Assembly: GCF_001431505.1 (NCBI RefSeq)
Contig: NZ_LDJP01000008.1
Location: forward strand, 1 to 55,257
Origin: Stenotrophomonas daejeonensis
GTDB taxonomy: Bacteria > Pseudomonadota > Gammaproteobacteria > Xanthomonadales > Xanthomonadaceae
Length of the DNA stretch: 55,257 nucleotides
Direction of reading: 5' to 3'
This document shows positions 17,297-27,483 of the stretch, in pieces. How positions within the stretch are numbered: position 1 is the stretch's first letter; the number at the start of each line of letters is the position of its first letter. The position numbers and the translations under genes are program-made. The notes under the pieces were generated by a model. The model did not search any database, had not been told where the DNA came from, and worked only from the letters and a program-made list of their open reading frames with translations.

Positions 17297-18879
17297 GGCT
17301 TGCCGCTGGCGAACGTCGGCGGCTTGCGCGCGCGGGTGAGCTGCTCGTAGGCGTAGCCTAGTTCCAGCAGGCGCGGTTCGCTCCACGCGGTGCCCATGAA
17401 CAGCAGTCCCAGCGGCAGGCCGTCGGCATGGCCCATCGGCACGCTCAGGCTCGGGTAGCCGGCCACCGCGGCCGCGCCGTAGCTGCCGCCCGGGTAGTCG
17501 TCGCCCTCGCCGTGGGTGGTGCGCCAGGCCACGCCGGTAGTCGGCGCGATCAGCGCGTCCAGCTGGTCGGCGCGCAGCGCGGCGTCGATGCCTTCCGGGC
17601 CGGCCAGGCGCCGCGCGTTGTTGCGGGCGCTGATGTAGGCCGGGTCGTTCAGTTCGCCGGCGGCTTCGGCCTGTTCGAACAGTTCCTGGCCGAAGAACGG
17701 CATTTCCTGCGCGGCATGCTCGCGGTTGAAGGCGATCAGCCCGGCCAGCGTCGTCACCGGCGCCTGCCATTGCTGCAGGTGGCGCGGCAGGCCGGCCTTG
17801 AACTCGTGCAACAGCACGGTCAGTTCGTCCTGTTCCCATTGGCCTTCGGTCGGCAGCTCGGTCTCGACCACGATGGCGCCGGCCGCGCGCAGCGCCGCGA
17901 CGGCCTGGGCAAGCACCGGCCCGATCTCGGGGCGTTCGGACAGCGGGCTGCGCAGCAGGCCGATGCGGGCGCCGCGCAGGGCATCGGTGCGCAGGCGTGC
18001 GCTGTAGTCGTAGACGGCGCGGCCGGGCATCGCCGCGGTGGCCGGGTCGGCTTCGTCGCGCCCGGCGATGGCGCCCAGCAGCAGCGCGGCATCGGCGACG
18101 CTGCGGGTCATCGGCCCGGCGGTGTCCTGGCTGAAGGAGATGGGGATGATGCCGTCGCGGCTGACCAGCCCGACGGTGGGCTTGAGCCCGACGATACCGT
18201 TGATCGCCGCCGGGCAGGTGATGCTGCCGTCGGTTTCGGTGCCGATGGCCACCACCGCGAAGTTGGCGGCCACCGCCACCGCGCTGCCCGCGCTGGAGCC
18301 GCAGGGGTTGCGCTCCAGTGCATACGGGTTGCGGGTCTGCCCGCCGACCGCGCTCCAGCCGGAGCTGGCCCTGGTCGAGCGGAAGTTGGCCCATTCGCTC
18401 AAGTTGGTCTTGCCCAGGATCACCGCGCCGGCCTGGCGCAGGCGCTGCACGAGGAAGGCGTCGCGGCCGGGGCGGAAGCCCTTCAACGCCAGCGAGCCGG
18501 CGGTGTTGTGCATGGGCGTGGCGGCGATGTTGTCCTTGAGCAGCACCGGCATGCCGTGCAGCGGCCCGCGCACATGGCCGGCGCGGCGTTCGGCGTCGCG
18601 CTGGGCGGCCTCGCGGCGCGCGGCGGGATTGAGCTCGGTCACCGCGCGCAGGGTGGGGCCGCTGCGGTCCAGCTCGGCGATGCGGCGCAGGTAGGCATCG
18701 GTGAGGGTGACGCTGTCCAGTTCGCCGGCGGCCATGCGCGCCTGCAGTCCGGCGATGTCGGCTTCCTGATAGGGGAAGGGCGCTTCGGCCGATTGCGTGG
18801 CAGGGCGCTGGCAGGCGCAGCACAGGGCCAGCGCCAGTAGCGGCAGCAGGGGGCGGGGACGTATCGGGAAGGGGCGCAT
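17293..18879 (-). CDS. Amidase-signature family enzyme, probably exported
   Basis: The 528-residue product belongs to the amidase signature family (Ser-cisSer-Lys). K115 lies in PVLLKDNIAA, the serine loop GSSAGSAVA is at 194-202, and the probable nucleophile S219 is in ETDGSITCPA. The N-terminus is a signal-like stretch LLPLLALALCCAC. Its cysteines could be a lipobox but do not fit the motif well. Substrate is unknown. GatA is less likely because of the export signal and the lack of gatB or gatC nearby. The TAG stop is formed by a GTAG repeat header. Confidence 0.85.
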   Translation of the reverse strand: MRPFPIRPRPLLPLLALALCCACQRPATQSAEAPFPYQEADIAGLQARMAAGELDSVTLTDAYLRRIAELDRSGPTLRAVTELNPAARREAAQRDAERRAGHVRGPLHGMPVLLKDNIAATPMHNTAGSLALKGFRPGRDAFLVQRLRQAGAVILGKTNLSEWANFRSTRASSGWSAVGGQTRNPYALERNPCGSSAGSAVAVAANFAVVAIGTETDGSITCPAAINGIVGLKPTVGLVSRDGIIPISFSQDTAGPMTRSVADAALLLGAIAGRDEADPATAAMPGRAVYDYSARLRTDALRGARIGLLRSPLSERPEIGPVLAQAVAALRAAGAIVVETELPTEGQWEQDELTVLLHEFKAGLPRHLQQWQAPVTTLAGLIAFNREHAAQEMPFFGQELFEQAEAAGELNDPAYISARNNARRLAGPEGIDAALRADQLDALIAPTTGVAWRTTHGEGDDYPGGSYGAAAVAGYPSLSVPMGHADGLPLGLLFMGTAWSEPRLLELGYAYEQLTRARKPPTFASGKP

Positions 18880-18919
18880 CCGGGCAGGCTATTGCCCCGT
18901 GGCGCCCTTGGCAACGGCG

Positions 18920-19402
18920 TCAGGCGTTGCGTGGCGGGCGGCGCTTGCCGATATCGCGGGCCAGCACCCAGACCACCAGCACGTTGACCGCCAGCAGCAG
19001 CCACGAGGCCCAGCCGGGGTGCCTGGCGATGGCGTAGACGTCCAGCGGCAGGTACAGCGCGGCGGAGATGCAGCCCAGCCACGAGGCCCAGGCCTTGGCG
19101 CGCCACAGGCCCCAGGCTTCCACCGCGCGCAGCAGGCCGTAGGCGACCAGCGCGATGACGCCGACGTGCACGGTGTCCGGTGTGATCAGGTCCAGCAGGT
19201 TGGAGAACGAGCCGTGCTCCGGGTCCGCGCCGACGCGGCGGACCAGCGTGTTGACGATGTTGCGCAACGGCGCGGGCCCGGAGATCTCCAGGCCCGCGGC
19301 GGCGAGGAACGCCAACACCGCCTTGCCCGCTTCGAGCAGGGCGATGGCGGCCAGGCCCGGATGCGCGTGGCGATCCGGGTTGTAGGGCTGGCGTTGCTTC
19401 AA
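18920..19402 (-). CDS. DUF2127-type inner membrane protein
   Basis: The 160-residue product has four predicted membrane helices, including GLAAIALLEAGKAVLAFLAAAGLEI near the N-terminus, VGVIALVAYGLLRAVEAWGLW, and WLLLAVNVLVVWVLARDI near the C-terminus. The pattern matches the uncharacterised DUF2127 family. It ends 41 bases from the amidase start and begins just past the end of typA, on the same strand, so it may be transcribed with typA. No function is known. Confidence 0.7.
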   Translation of the reverse strand: MKQRQPYNPDRHAHPGLAAIALLEAGKAVLAFLAAAGLEISGPAPLRNIVNTLVRRVGADPEHGSFSNLLDLITPDTVHVGVIALVAYGLLRAVEAWGLWRAKAWASWLGCISAALYLPLDVYAIARHPGWASWLLLAVNVLVVWVLARDIGKRRPPRNA

Positions 19403-19407
19403 GACGA

Positions 19408-21237
19408 TCAGCCGGCGCGCGAGGCGCGCTTGCGATCGTTCTCGGTCAGGTGCTTCTTGCGCAGGCGGATCTCCTTCGGGGTGATCTCCACCAGCTCGTC
19501 GTCGTCGATGAAGTCCAGCGCCTGCTCCAGCGAGAACTTGATGGCCGGGGTCAGCTGGATCGCGTCATCCTTGCCCGAAGCGCGCATGTTGGTCAGCGGC
19601 TTGGTCTTGATGGCGTTGACGGTCAGGTCGTTGTCCTTGGAGTGGATGCCGATCAGCTGGCCTTCGTACACGTTGTCGCCTTCGGCGGCGAACAGCTTGC
19701 CGCGTTCCTGCAGCGGGCCCAGCGAGTAGGCCGGGGTGGTGCCCGGGGCGTTGGCGATCATCACGCCGTTCAGGCGCTTGGCGATGGCGCCCTGTTCCTT
19801 CGGGCCGTAATGGTCGAACACGTGGAACAGCAGGCCCGAACCCTGGGTCAGGGTCTTGAACTCGTTCTGGAAGCCGATCAGGCCGCGCGCCGGGATCTCG
19901 AAGTCCAGGCGCACGCGGCCCTTGCCGTCCGGCTCCATGTTCTTGAGTTGGGCCTTGCGGGTACCGAGCTTCTCCATCACGCCGCCCTGGTGCTGCTCCT
20001 CGACGTCCACCACCAGCTGCTCGATCGGCTCCATCAGCTGGCCGTCGATCTCCTTGATGATGACTTCCGGGCGCGACACGGCCAGCTCGTAGCCTTCGCG
20101 GCGCATGGTCTCGATCAGCACCGACAGGTGCAGTTCGCCGCGGCCGGAGACCAGGAACTTGTCGGCGTCCTCCAACTGCTCGACCTTCAGCGCGACGTTG
20201 TGCACGGTCTCGCGCTCCAGCCGCTCCTTGAGCTGGCGGCTGGTCAGGAACTTGCCGCCGGACAGGTCCTTGTTGCCGGCGAACGGCGAGTTGTTGACCT
20301 GGAAGGTCATCGAGATGGTCGGCTCGTCCACGGTCAGCGCCGGCAGCGCCTCCGGGTTGTCCAGCGCGCACACGGTGTCGGAGATGGTCAGCTCCTGGAT
20401 GCCGGAGATGGCGACGATGTCGCCGGCCTGCGCCTCCTCGACCTCGATCCGCTCCAGGCCCATGAAGCCCAGCACCTGCAGCACCTTGCCCTGGCGCTTC
20501 TTGCCCTCGCGGTCGATCACGACCACCGGCTGGTTCTTCTTCACCTTGCCGCGCTGGATGCGGCCGATGCCGATCACGCCGACGAAGTTGTTGTAGTCCA
20601 GCTGGCTGATGCGCATCTGGAACGGGCCTTCGGTTTCGACCTGCGGCGCCGGCACGTACTTCATGATCGCTTCGTACAGCGGGGTCATGTCGCCGTCGCG
20701 CACGGTGTCTTCAAGGCCGGCGTAGCCGTTCAGGCCGGAGGCGTAGACGATCGGGAAGTCCAGCTGCTCGTTGGTGGCGCCGAGCTTGTCGAACAGGTCG
20801 AACACCTGGTCGATCACCCAGTCCGGGCGCGCGCCGGGGCGGTCGACCTTGTTGACCACCACGATCGGCTTGAAGCCCATCGCGAAGGCCTTCTGGGTGA
20901 CGAAGCGGGTCTGCGGCATCGGGCCGTCCATCGCGTCGACCAGGATCAGTACCGAGTCGACCATCGACAGCACGCGCTCCACCTCGCCGCCGAAGTCGGC
21001 GTGCCCGGGGGTGTCGACGATGTTGATGCGGTTGCCGTTCCACTTGATGGCGGTGTTCTTGGCCAGGATGGTGATGCCGCGTTCCTTTTCCTGGTCGTTG
21101 CTGTCCATCACGCGCTCGGCCAGCACCGTGCGCTCGGACAGGGTGCCAGACTGCTTCAGCAACTGGTCGACGAGGGTGGTCTTGCCGTGGTCGACGTGGG
21201 CGACGATGGCGATGTTGCGAAGGTTTTCGATGGACAT
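19408..21237 (-). CDS. typA: Ribosome-associated GTPase TypA/BipA
   Basis: TypA is an EF-G-like GTPase that binds ribosomes and helps 50S assembly under stress and cold. The product is 609 residues, the family length. G motifs are [10 protein letters not shown] (G1), RGITI (G2), DTPGHADF (G3), [10 protein letters not shown] (G4) and SGLNG (G5 region). The C-terminal domain includes [15 protein letters not shown] and [31 protein letters not shown] lies 48 bases upstream of its ATG on the minus strand, divergent from the cyclophilin gene. Confidence 0.97.
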   Translation of the reverse strand: MSIENLRNIAIVAHVDHGKTTLVDQLLKQSGTLSERTVLAERVMDSNDQEKERGITILAKNTAIKWNGNRINIVDTPGHADFGGEVERVLSMVDSVLILVDAMDGPMPQTRFVTQKAFAMGFKPIVVVNKVDRPGARPDWVIDQVFDLFDKLGATNEQLDFPIVYASGLNGYAGLEDTVRDGDMTPLYEAIMKYVPAPQVETEGPFQMRISQLDYNNFVGVIGIGRIQRGKVKKNQPVVVIDREGKKRQGKVLQVLGFMGLERIEVEEAQAGDIVAISGIQELTISDTVCALDNPEALPALTVDEPTISMTFQVNNSPFAGNKDLSGGKFLTSRQLKERLERETVHNVALKVEQLEDADKFLVSGRGELHLSVLIETMRREGYELAVSRPEVIIKEIDGQLMEPIEQLVVDVEEQHQGGVMEKLGTRKAQLKNMEPDGKGRVRLDFEIPARGLIGFQNEFKTLTQGSGLLFHVFDHYGPKEQGAIAKRLNGVMIANAPGTTPAYSLGPLQERGKLFAAEGDNVYEGQLIGIHSKDNDLTVNAIKTKPLTNMRASGKDDAIQLTPAIKFSLEQALDFIDDDELVEITPKEIRLRKKHLTENDRKRASRAG

Positions 21238-21284
21238 GCGAAAGACGGCCAGCAGGTGCCGTGGATTGGGAAAAGAAGTCCAAC

Positions 21285-21314
21285 ATTATACGGGCAGGCG
21301 GGCCCTGCGCGAAA
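21285..21314 (-). promoter_or_regulatory. Candidate promoter for typA
   Basis: On the minus strand TATAAT (21290 to 21285, a perfect -10) is preceded at 17 bases by TTCGCG (about 21313 to 21308, 3 of 6). It would give a leader of about 40 bases before typA. Confidence 0.6.
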
Positions 21315-21440
21315 AGTACCCGTGGCGGGATGTGGAGGCGCCCATTCAGCAAGCGCCGGACACGGTGGCCGGCGCTGGCGGATTCGGGCCGGGTGTATCC
21401 TATGCGGCTGGCAAAGCCGTCTTTCCCCACAAGGTATCCC

Positions 21441-21935
21441 ATGTCCCTGATCGCCAACTTCGACACCTCCCGCGGCCTGATCAAGGTCGAGCTGTTCGCC
21501 GACAAGGCGCCGCTGACCGTGGCCAACTTCGTCAACCTGGCCAAGCGCGGGTTCTACGACGGCCTGAGCTTCCACCGCGTGATCGCCGACTTCATGATCC
21601 AGGGCGGCTGCCCGGAAGGCTCCGGCCGCGGCGGCCCGGGCTACCGCTTCGAGGACGAGACCAACAACGGCGTGCGCCACGAGCGCGGCGTGCTGTCGAT
21701 GGCCAATGCCGGCCCCAACACCAACGGCAGCCAGTTCTTCATCACCCACATCAAGACCGACTGGCTGGACGGCAAGCACACCGTGTTCGGCAAGGTGACC
21801 GAAGGCCTGGACGTGGTTGACGCCATCAAGCAGGGCGACGCCATCAACACGGTCACCATCGAAGGCGATGCCGACGCCGTGCTGGCCGCCAAGGCCGAGC
21901 GCGTGGCCGAGTGGAACAAGATCCTCGCCGCCTGA
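21441..21935 (+). CDS. ppiB: Cytoplasmic peptidyl-prolyl isomerase, cyclophilin type
   Basis: The 164-residue product catalyses cis-trans isomerisation of prolyl bonds. The cyclophilin core is clear: [28 protein letters not shown], the catalytic [30 protein letters not shown], and [12 protein letters not shown]. There is no signal peptide, so the cytoplasmic PpiB type is favoured over PpiA. ATG 21441 follows AAGG. It is divergent from typA, and a terminator lies just after the stop. Confidence 0.95.
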   Translation: MSLIANFDTSRGLIKVELFADKAPLTVANFVNLAKRGFYDGLSFHRVIADFMIQGGCPEGSGRGGPGYRFEDETNNGVRHERGVLSMANAGPNTNGSQFFITHIKTDWLDGKHTVFGKVTEGLDVVDAIKQGDAINTVTIEGDADAVLAAKAERVAEWNKILAA

Positions 21936-21941
21936 TTCTCC

Positions 21942-21969
21942 ACGGCCACCTGCACAGGTGGCCGTTTTT
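21942..21969 (+). terminator. Intrinsic terminator after ppiB
   Basis: ACGGCCACCT pairs with AGGTGGCCGT around GCAC and runs into five T residues, 6 bases after the stop codon. Confidence 0.88.
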
Positions 21970-22034
21970 GCTTCAAGCCCCGCCGCAAGGCGCGGGCCGC
22001 CCCCACGATTCGTTTCTTGACAGAGGAAACCCCC

Positions 22035-23018
22035 ATGAAAGCACCCGTACGAGTTGCCGTGACCGGCGCAGCCGGCCAGATCGGCTACGCCCTGCTGTTC
22101 CGCATCGCTTCCGGTGAAATGCTGGGCAAGGACCAGCCGGTCGTCCTGCAACTGCTGGAACTGGACAATGAGAAGGCCCAGGCCGCGCTGCAGGGCGTGG
22201 TGATGGAGCTGGAAGACTGCGCGTTCCCGCTGCTGGCCGGCGTGGTGACCACCGCCGACCCGCTGGTCGCGTTCAAGGACGTCGACGTCGCCCTGCTGGT
22301 CGGCGCGCGCCCGCGCGGCCCGGGCATGGAGCGCAAGGACCTGCTGCTGGAGAACGCCAAGATCTTCACCGTGCAGGGCAAGGCGCTGAACGCCGTGGCC
22401 AAGCGCGACGTCAAGGTGCTGGTGGTCGGCAACCCGGCCAACACCAATGCCTACATCGCGATGAAGTCGGCACCGGACCTGAAGCCGGAGAACTTCACCG
22501 CGATGCTGCGCCTGGACCACAACCGCGCGCTGAGCCAGCTCGCCGCCAAGACCGGCAAGGCCGTGGACAGCTTCGAGAAGTTCACCGTGTGGGGCAATCA
22601 CAGCCCGACCATGTACCCGGACTACCGCTTCGCCACCACCGGCGGCACCAAGGTGGCCGAGCTGATCGACGACCAGGAATGGAACGCCAGCACCTTCATC
22701 CCGACCGTCGGCAAGCGCGGCGCGGCGATCATCGCCGCCCGTGGCCTGTCCTCGGCCGCCTCGGCCGCCAATGCCGCCATCGACCACGTGCATGACTGGG
22801 TGCTGGGCACCGGCGGCAAGTGGGTGACGATGGGCGTGCCGTCCGACGGCTCCTACGGCATTCCGGAAGGCGTGGTGTTCGGCTTCCCGGTGACCACCGA
22901 GAACGGCACCTACAGCATCGTCAAGGACCTGCCGATCGACGACTTCTCGAAGAAGTACATCGACATCACCCTGGCCGAGCTGGAAGAAGAGCGCGCCGGC
23001 GTGGCAGACCTGCTGTAA
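22035..23018 (+). CDS. mdh: Malate dehydrogenase
   Basis: Malate dehydrogenase converts malate and oxaloacetate with NAD in the citric acid cycle. The 327-residue product is of the long cytosolic-like type seen in Xanthomonadaceae rather than the 312-residue E. coli type. Motifs are the Rossmann loop [32 protein letters not shown] with the substrate arginines, [11 protein letters not shown], and the catalytic histidine in [20 protein letters not shown] precedes ATG 22035. It stands alone between two terminators. Confidence 0.97.
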   Translation: MKAPVRVAVTGAAGQIGYALLFRIASGEMLGKDQPVVLQLLELDNEKAQAALQGVVMELEDCAFPLLAGVVTTADPLVAFKDVDVALLVGARPRGPGMERKDLLLENAKIFTVQGKALNAVAKRDVKVLVVGNPANTNAYIAMKSAPDLKPENFTAMLRLDHNRALSQLAAKTGKAVDSFEKFTVWGNHSPTMYPDYRFATTGGTKVAELIDDQEWNASTFIPTVGKRGAAIIAARGLSSAASAANAAIDHVHDWVLGTGGKWVTMGVPSDGSYGIPEGVVFGFPVTTENGTYSIVKDLPIDDFSKKYIDITLAELEEERAGVADLL

Positions 23019-23040
23019 ACGATGGCGCCATGACGTGACG

Positions 23041-23071
23041 GACGGGGAAGCTTCGGCTTCCCCGTCTTTTT
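23041..23071 (+). terminator. Intrinsic terminator after mdh
   Basis: GACGGGGAAGC pairs perfectly with its complement around a TTCG tetraloop and is followed by five T residues. Confidence 0.93.
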
Positions 23072-23086
23072 GTGGGCTTTCATGGC

Positions 23087-23114
23087 GTAGGAGCGCACCA
23101 AGGTACGCTCCTAC
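23087..23114. repeat. Short GTAG-headed palindrome, GAGCGCACC type
   Basis: GTAGGAGCG (23087-23095) and CGCTCCTAC (23106-23114) flank a partly paired CACCAAGGTA. The sequence is the core of the larger element at 48291-48362. It lies immediately before the ribosome-binding site of the next gene. Confidence 0.75.
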
Positions 23115-23135
23115 AAGGATTCCGTGCTCCAACTG

Positions 23136-23756
23136 ATGAACGACATCCTCCTGTACCACATCGACGAGGCGCTACTGGTAGCCGAAAAACCGGCCGGCCT
23201 GCTGTCGGTGCCGGGGCGTGCCGAGGGAAACCGCGATTGCGTGGTGACGCGCTTGCAGGCGCATTACCCGGATGTACTCACAGTGCATCGGCTGGACCAG
23301 GTCACCTCGGGGCTGCTGCTGCATGCACGGGGCAAGGCGATGCAGGTGGCGTTGTCGGCGCAGTTCGAGCGGCGGCAGGTCGGCAAGCGTTACGAAGCGT
23401 TGGTGCAGGGACTGGTCGAAGAAGAGGTTGGCGAGATCGCGCTGCCCTTGATCTGCGACTGGCCGAACCGGCCGAAACAGAAGGTGGATTTCGAACTGGG
23501 CAAGCTGGCGTTGACTCGCTGGCGGGTCATGGCACGCGATGCCGATACGCGGTGCACGCGGCTGGAACTGGAGCCGGTGACCGGCCGCAGCCACCAGCTG
23601 CGCCTGCATCTGGCCAGCATTGGTCATCCCATCGTCGGGGATGTGCTCTACGGGGCCGTACCCGCGGCACGGGTATGCCTGCATGCGCGAGCGCTGGCGT
23701 TCGCGCATCCGCGCAGCGGGCAGGCGATGGCATTCGAGTCGCCTGTGCCGTTCTGA
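23136..23756 (+). CDS. RluA-family RNA pseudouridine synthase
   Basis: The product of about 206 residues converts uridine to pseudouridine in RNA. The catalytic motif HRLDQVTSGLLL places the active aspartate at residue 54. KPAGLLSVPGR and TGRSHQLRLHLASIGHPIVGD are family signatures. There is no S4 domain, as in RluA itself. The start is uncertain. ATG 23136 fits the family, while GTG 23124 has an AAGGA at 23115-23119 and would add four residues. The ribosome-binding site lies right after a GTAG repeat. The RNA target cannot be assigned from sequence alone. Confidence 0.88.
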   Translation: MNDILLYHIDEALLVAEKPAGLLSVPGRAEGNRDCVVTRLQAHYPDVLTVHRLDQVTSGLLLHARGKAMQVALSAQFERRQVGKRYEALVQGLVEEEVGEIALPLICDWPNRPKQKVDFELGKLALTRWRVMARDADTRCTRLELEPVTGRSHQLRLHLASIGHPIVGDVLYGAVPAARVCLHARALAFAHPRSGQAMAFESPVPF

Positions 23757-23764
23757 AACTTGAC

Positions 23765-23847
23765 GCAGGTGCGGGGCTTGCCCCGCACGCTTTCCGGAAG
23801 GAATCCTCTGAATAAGAAGGCCCCTGCGGGGCAAGCCCCGCAGCTAT
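23765..23847. repeat. Pair of inverted GTAG-type palindromes
   Basis: GTGCGGGGC-TT-GCCCCGCAC with a GCAG head (23765-23788) and CTGCGGGGC-AA-GCCCCGCAG with a CTAT head (23824-23847) face each other. Both heads have drifted from GTAG. The pair fills the space between two convergent genes. Confidence 0.7.
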
Positions 23848-23855
23848 GGGGACCG

Positions 23856-24467
23856 TCAGGCCAGTCCTTCGGCCTTCAGTGCGGCCTGCACGCCGGCATC
23901 GGCTTCCATCCGCGCCTTGAACGCGGCCAGGTGGTCCAACCCCGACAGGTCCACGCCCACCGCGCCGGCCCAGCGCAGGGTGATGTAGAGGTAGGGATCG
24001 GCGAAACTGCGGAAGCCGGCCAGCCAGTCCCTGCCGGCCAGTTGCCGCTCGGCCTGCTCGTAGAGGCCGCGCAGGCGGGTGCGCGCGGTGGCTTTCAGGG
24101 CATCGTGCTGGGAAGCATCGGCGAGGAACTTGGCCGGGGAGAACAGCGGCACGAAGGCCGGGTGCAGGTCGGAGTTGACGAAGCAAAGCCAGCGGGTCGC
24201 CTCCGCGCGCTGGCGTGGGCTGCCGTCGCCGGCCAGCCGCGCCTGCGGGAAGCTGTCGGCGATGTAGCCCATGATCGCCGCGTTCTGGGTCAGCACGAAA
24301 TCGCCGTCCACCAGCGCCGGCACCGCGCCGGTCGGGTTGATCTTCAGGAATTCCGGCGCCTTCATGCGTTCGGCGGTCAGCAGTTCGACCTCGAACGGCT
24401 GGCCGGTCCATTGCAGGGCGATGTGGTCGGCGGTGGAGCAGGCACCGGGCTTGCTGTACAGCTTCAT
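23856..24467 (-). CDS. Glutathione S-transferase family protein
   Basis: The 203-residue product has a thioredoxin-like N-terminal domain (MKLYSKPGACSTADHIALQWTG) with PTGAVPALVDGDFVLTQNAAIMGYIAD, the glutathione-binding cis-proline and ESxAI-like region, and an all-helical C-terminal domain. The start MKLYSKPGACS resembles beta-class GSTs, which have a catalytic cysteine at position 10 (C10 here). ATG 24467 has a GGAG upstream. A longer frame to 24497 adds an atypical leader. Substrate is unknown. Confidence 0.88.
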   Translation of the reverse strand: MKLYSKPGACSTADHIALQWTGQPFEVELLTAERMKAPEFLKINPTGAVPALVDGDFVLTQNAAIMGYIADSFPQARLAGDGSPRQRAEATRWLCFVNSDLHPAFVPLFSPAKFLADASQHDALKATARTRLRGLYEQAERQLAGRDWLAGFRSFADPYLYITLRWAGAVGVDLSGLDHLAAFKARMEADAGVQAALKAEGLA

Positions 24468-24550
24468 GGGGACTCCGGGAGTGGATGGGAAACCCACGCA
24501 CTATCCCAGAGCCGGTTGCCGCCGCACAGCGGCATGGCGGCAACGGACCG

Positions 24551-25009
24551 TTACGACTGCCGCGGCTTGAGCGATTGCACCTTGTAGAAGGTGTGCCCGC
24601 CGATGGTCGCCACCTGGTAGGCATTGCGCCAGCTCGGGCTGGCGATGGCATGGGCGGCGAAGTGGCTGGCGCCGGGCACGATCTCCTGGCGCTCGCCGGC
24701 CGGCAGCGCCCAGTTGCGCTCGGCGGCGAAGGCCACGCCCACCGCTTCGGCCCAGGCGTCGTTGTTGCGCAGGCGGAAGCCGGGGGCGACGAGGGTGGGC
24801 GCGAACTGCTTGCGCGCGGTCACCACCTCGCACATCGAGTCGCCCCACAGGCCGCTGTCGAGGCGGCGCAGCGCGACTTCGGCCACGGCCTGCTGGCCGC
24901 GCAGGGTCTGGTCGCGGGCTTCCAGGTAAACGGTGGTGCTCAGGCACAGCGAGTCGGCGGCCGGCTGCGGCAACAGTTGCGACAGCCAGAGTATCCAGGC
25001 CAGTTTCAT
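24551..25009 (-). CDS. SleB-like cell wall hydrolase
   Basis: The 152-residue product resembles the Hydrolase_2 (SleB) family of peptidoglycan-cleaving enzymes. Motifs are VYLEARDQTLRGQQAVAEVALRRLDS with the probable catalytic glutamate and GGHTFYK near the end. A hydrophobic N-terminus (MKLAWILWLSQLLPQPAADS) probably serves as an export signal. ATG 25009 has GGAG upstream; the frame extends 27 codons further without similarity. It could act in wall turnover. In Gram-negatives without spores the role of this family is not well defined. Confidence 0.8.
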   Translation of the reverse strand: MKLAWILWLSQLLPQPAADSLCLSTTVYLEARDQTLRGQQAVAEVALRRLDSGLWGDSMCEVVTARKQFAPTLVAPGFRLRNNDAWAEAVGVAFAAERNWALPAGERQEIVPGASHFAAHAIASPSWRNAYQVATIGGHTFYKVQSLKPRQS

Positions 25010-25299
25010 TGGGTCTCCTTGCTCCGTATGGGCAGCAGCGCCTGCTCTGGTAACGAAACCTGGAGCCTGGCAACCGCAGCTTGGCGTCATGGGGAGGCGG
25101 CCGTGGCATCGGGGCCGCCCCGTGGGCGGCCTCCAATGTCGTTCGGAGGGGGCCGCGCCGTGCTCACCTGAACTGGGGGGTGAGCGGAAAGTGCGCGCAA
25201 GGTAGGGGGGGAATCCAAAACCGGTCCTGAATGCGGTTTCTTGACATTCAGGTTTGTTGCTGGGATGGAATTGAGGGCGTCGTCACATTCTTCGTGGCT
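25010..25299. other. 290-base spacer between cell wall hydrolase and fadH
   Basis: No gene is credible here. Two hairpins are visible: GGCCGCCC/GGGCGGCC with a 3-base loop (25113-25131) and GCTCACC/GGTGAGC with a 10-base loop (25162-25185). Neither has a T run on either strand. The promoter of the minus-strand hydrolase gene must lie here, but I see no clear hexamers. Confidence 0.5.
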
Positions 25300-27426
<2,127 letters not shown>

Positions 27427-27427
27427 T

Positions 27428-27433
27428 TACAAT
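27428..27433 (+). promoter_or_regulatory. Candidate -10 element for the sulfatase gene
   Basis: TACAAT (5 of 6) lies 51 bases before ATG 27484. No good -35 hexamer is found at 16-18 bases; TTGGAT at 27401 is 21 bases away. Confidence 0.3.
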
Positions 27434-27483
27434 GCGCGCCCGCATCGCCGGTTCGCTCCACCGCCAAGGGCTGCCTGTTCCGA

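Noticed and set aside
25241..25271. Perfect TTGACA at 25241 with TGGAAT at 25266
   Set aside because: The spacing is 19 bases, and no plus-strand gene begins until 27484. It lies beyond the end of minus-strand fadH, so it is probably chance.
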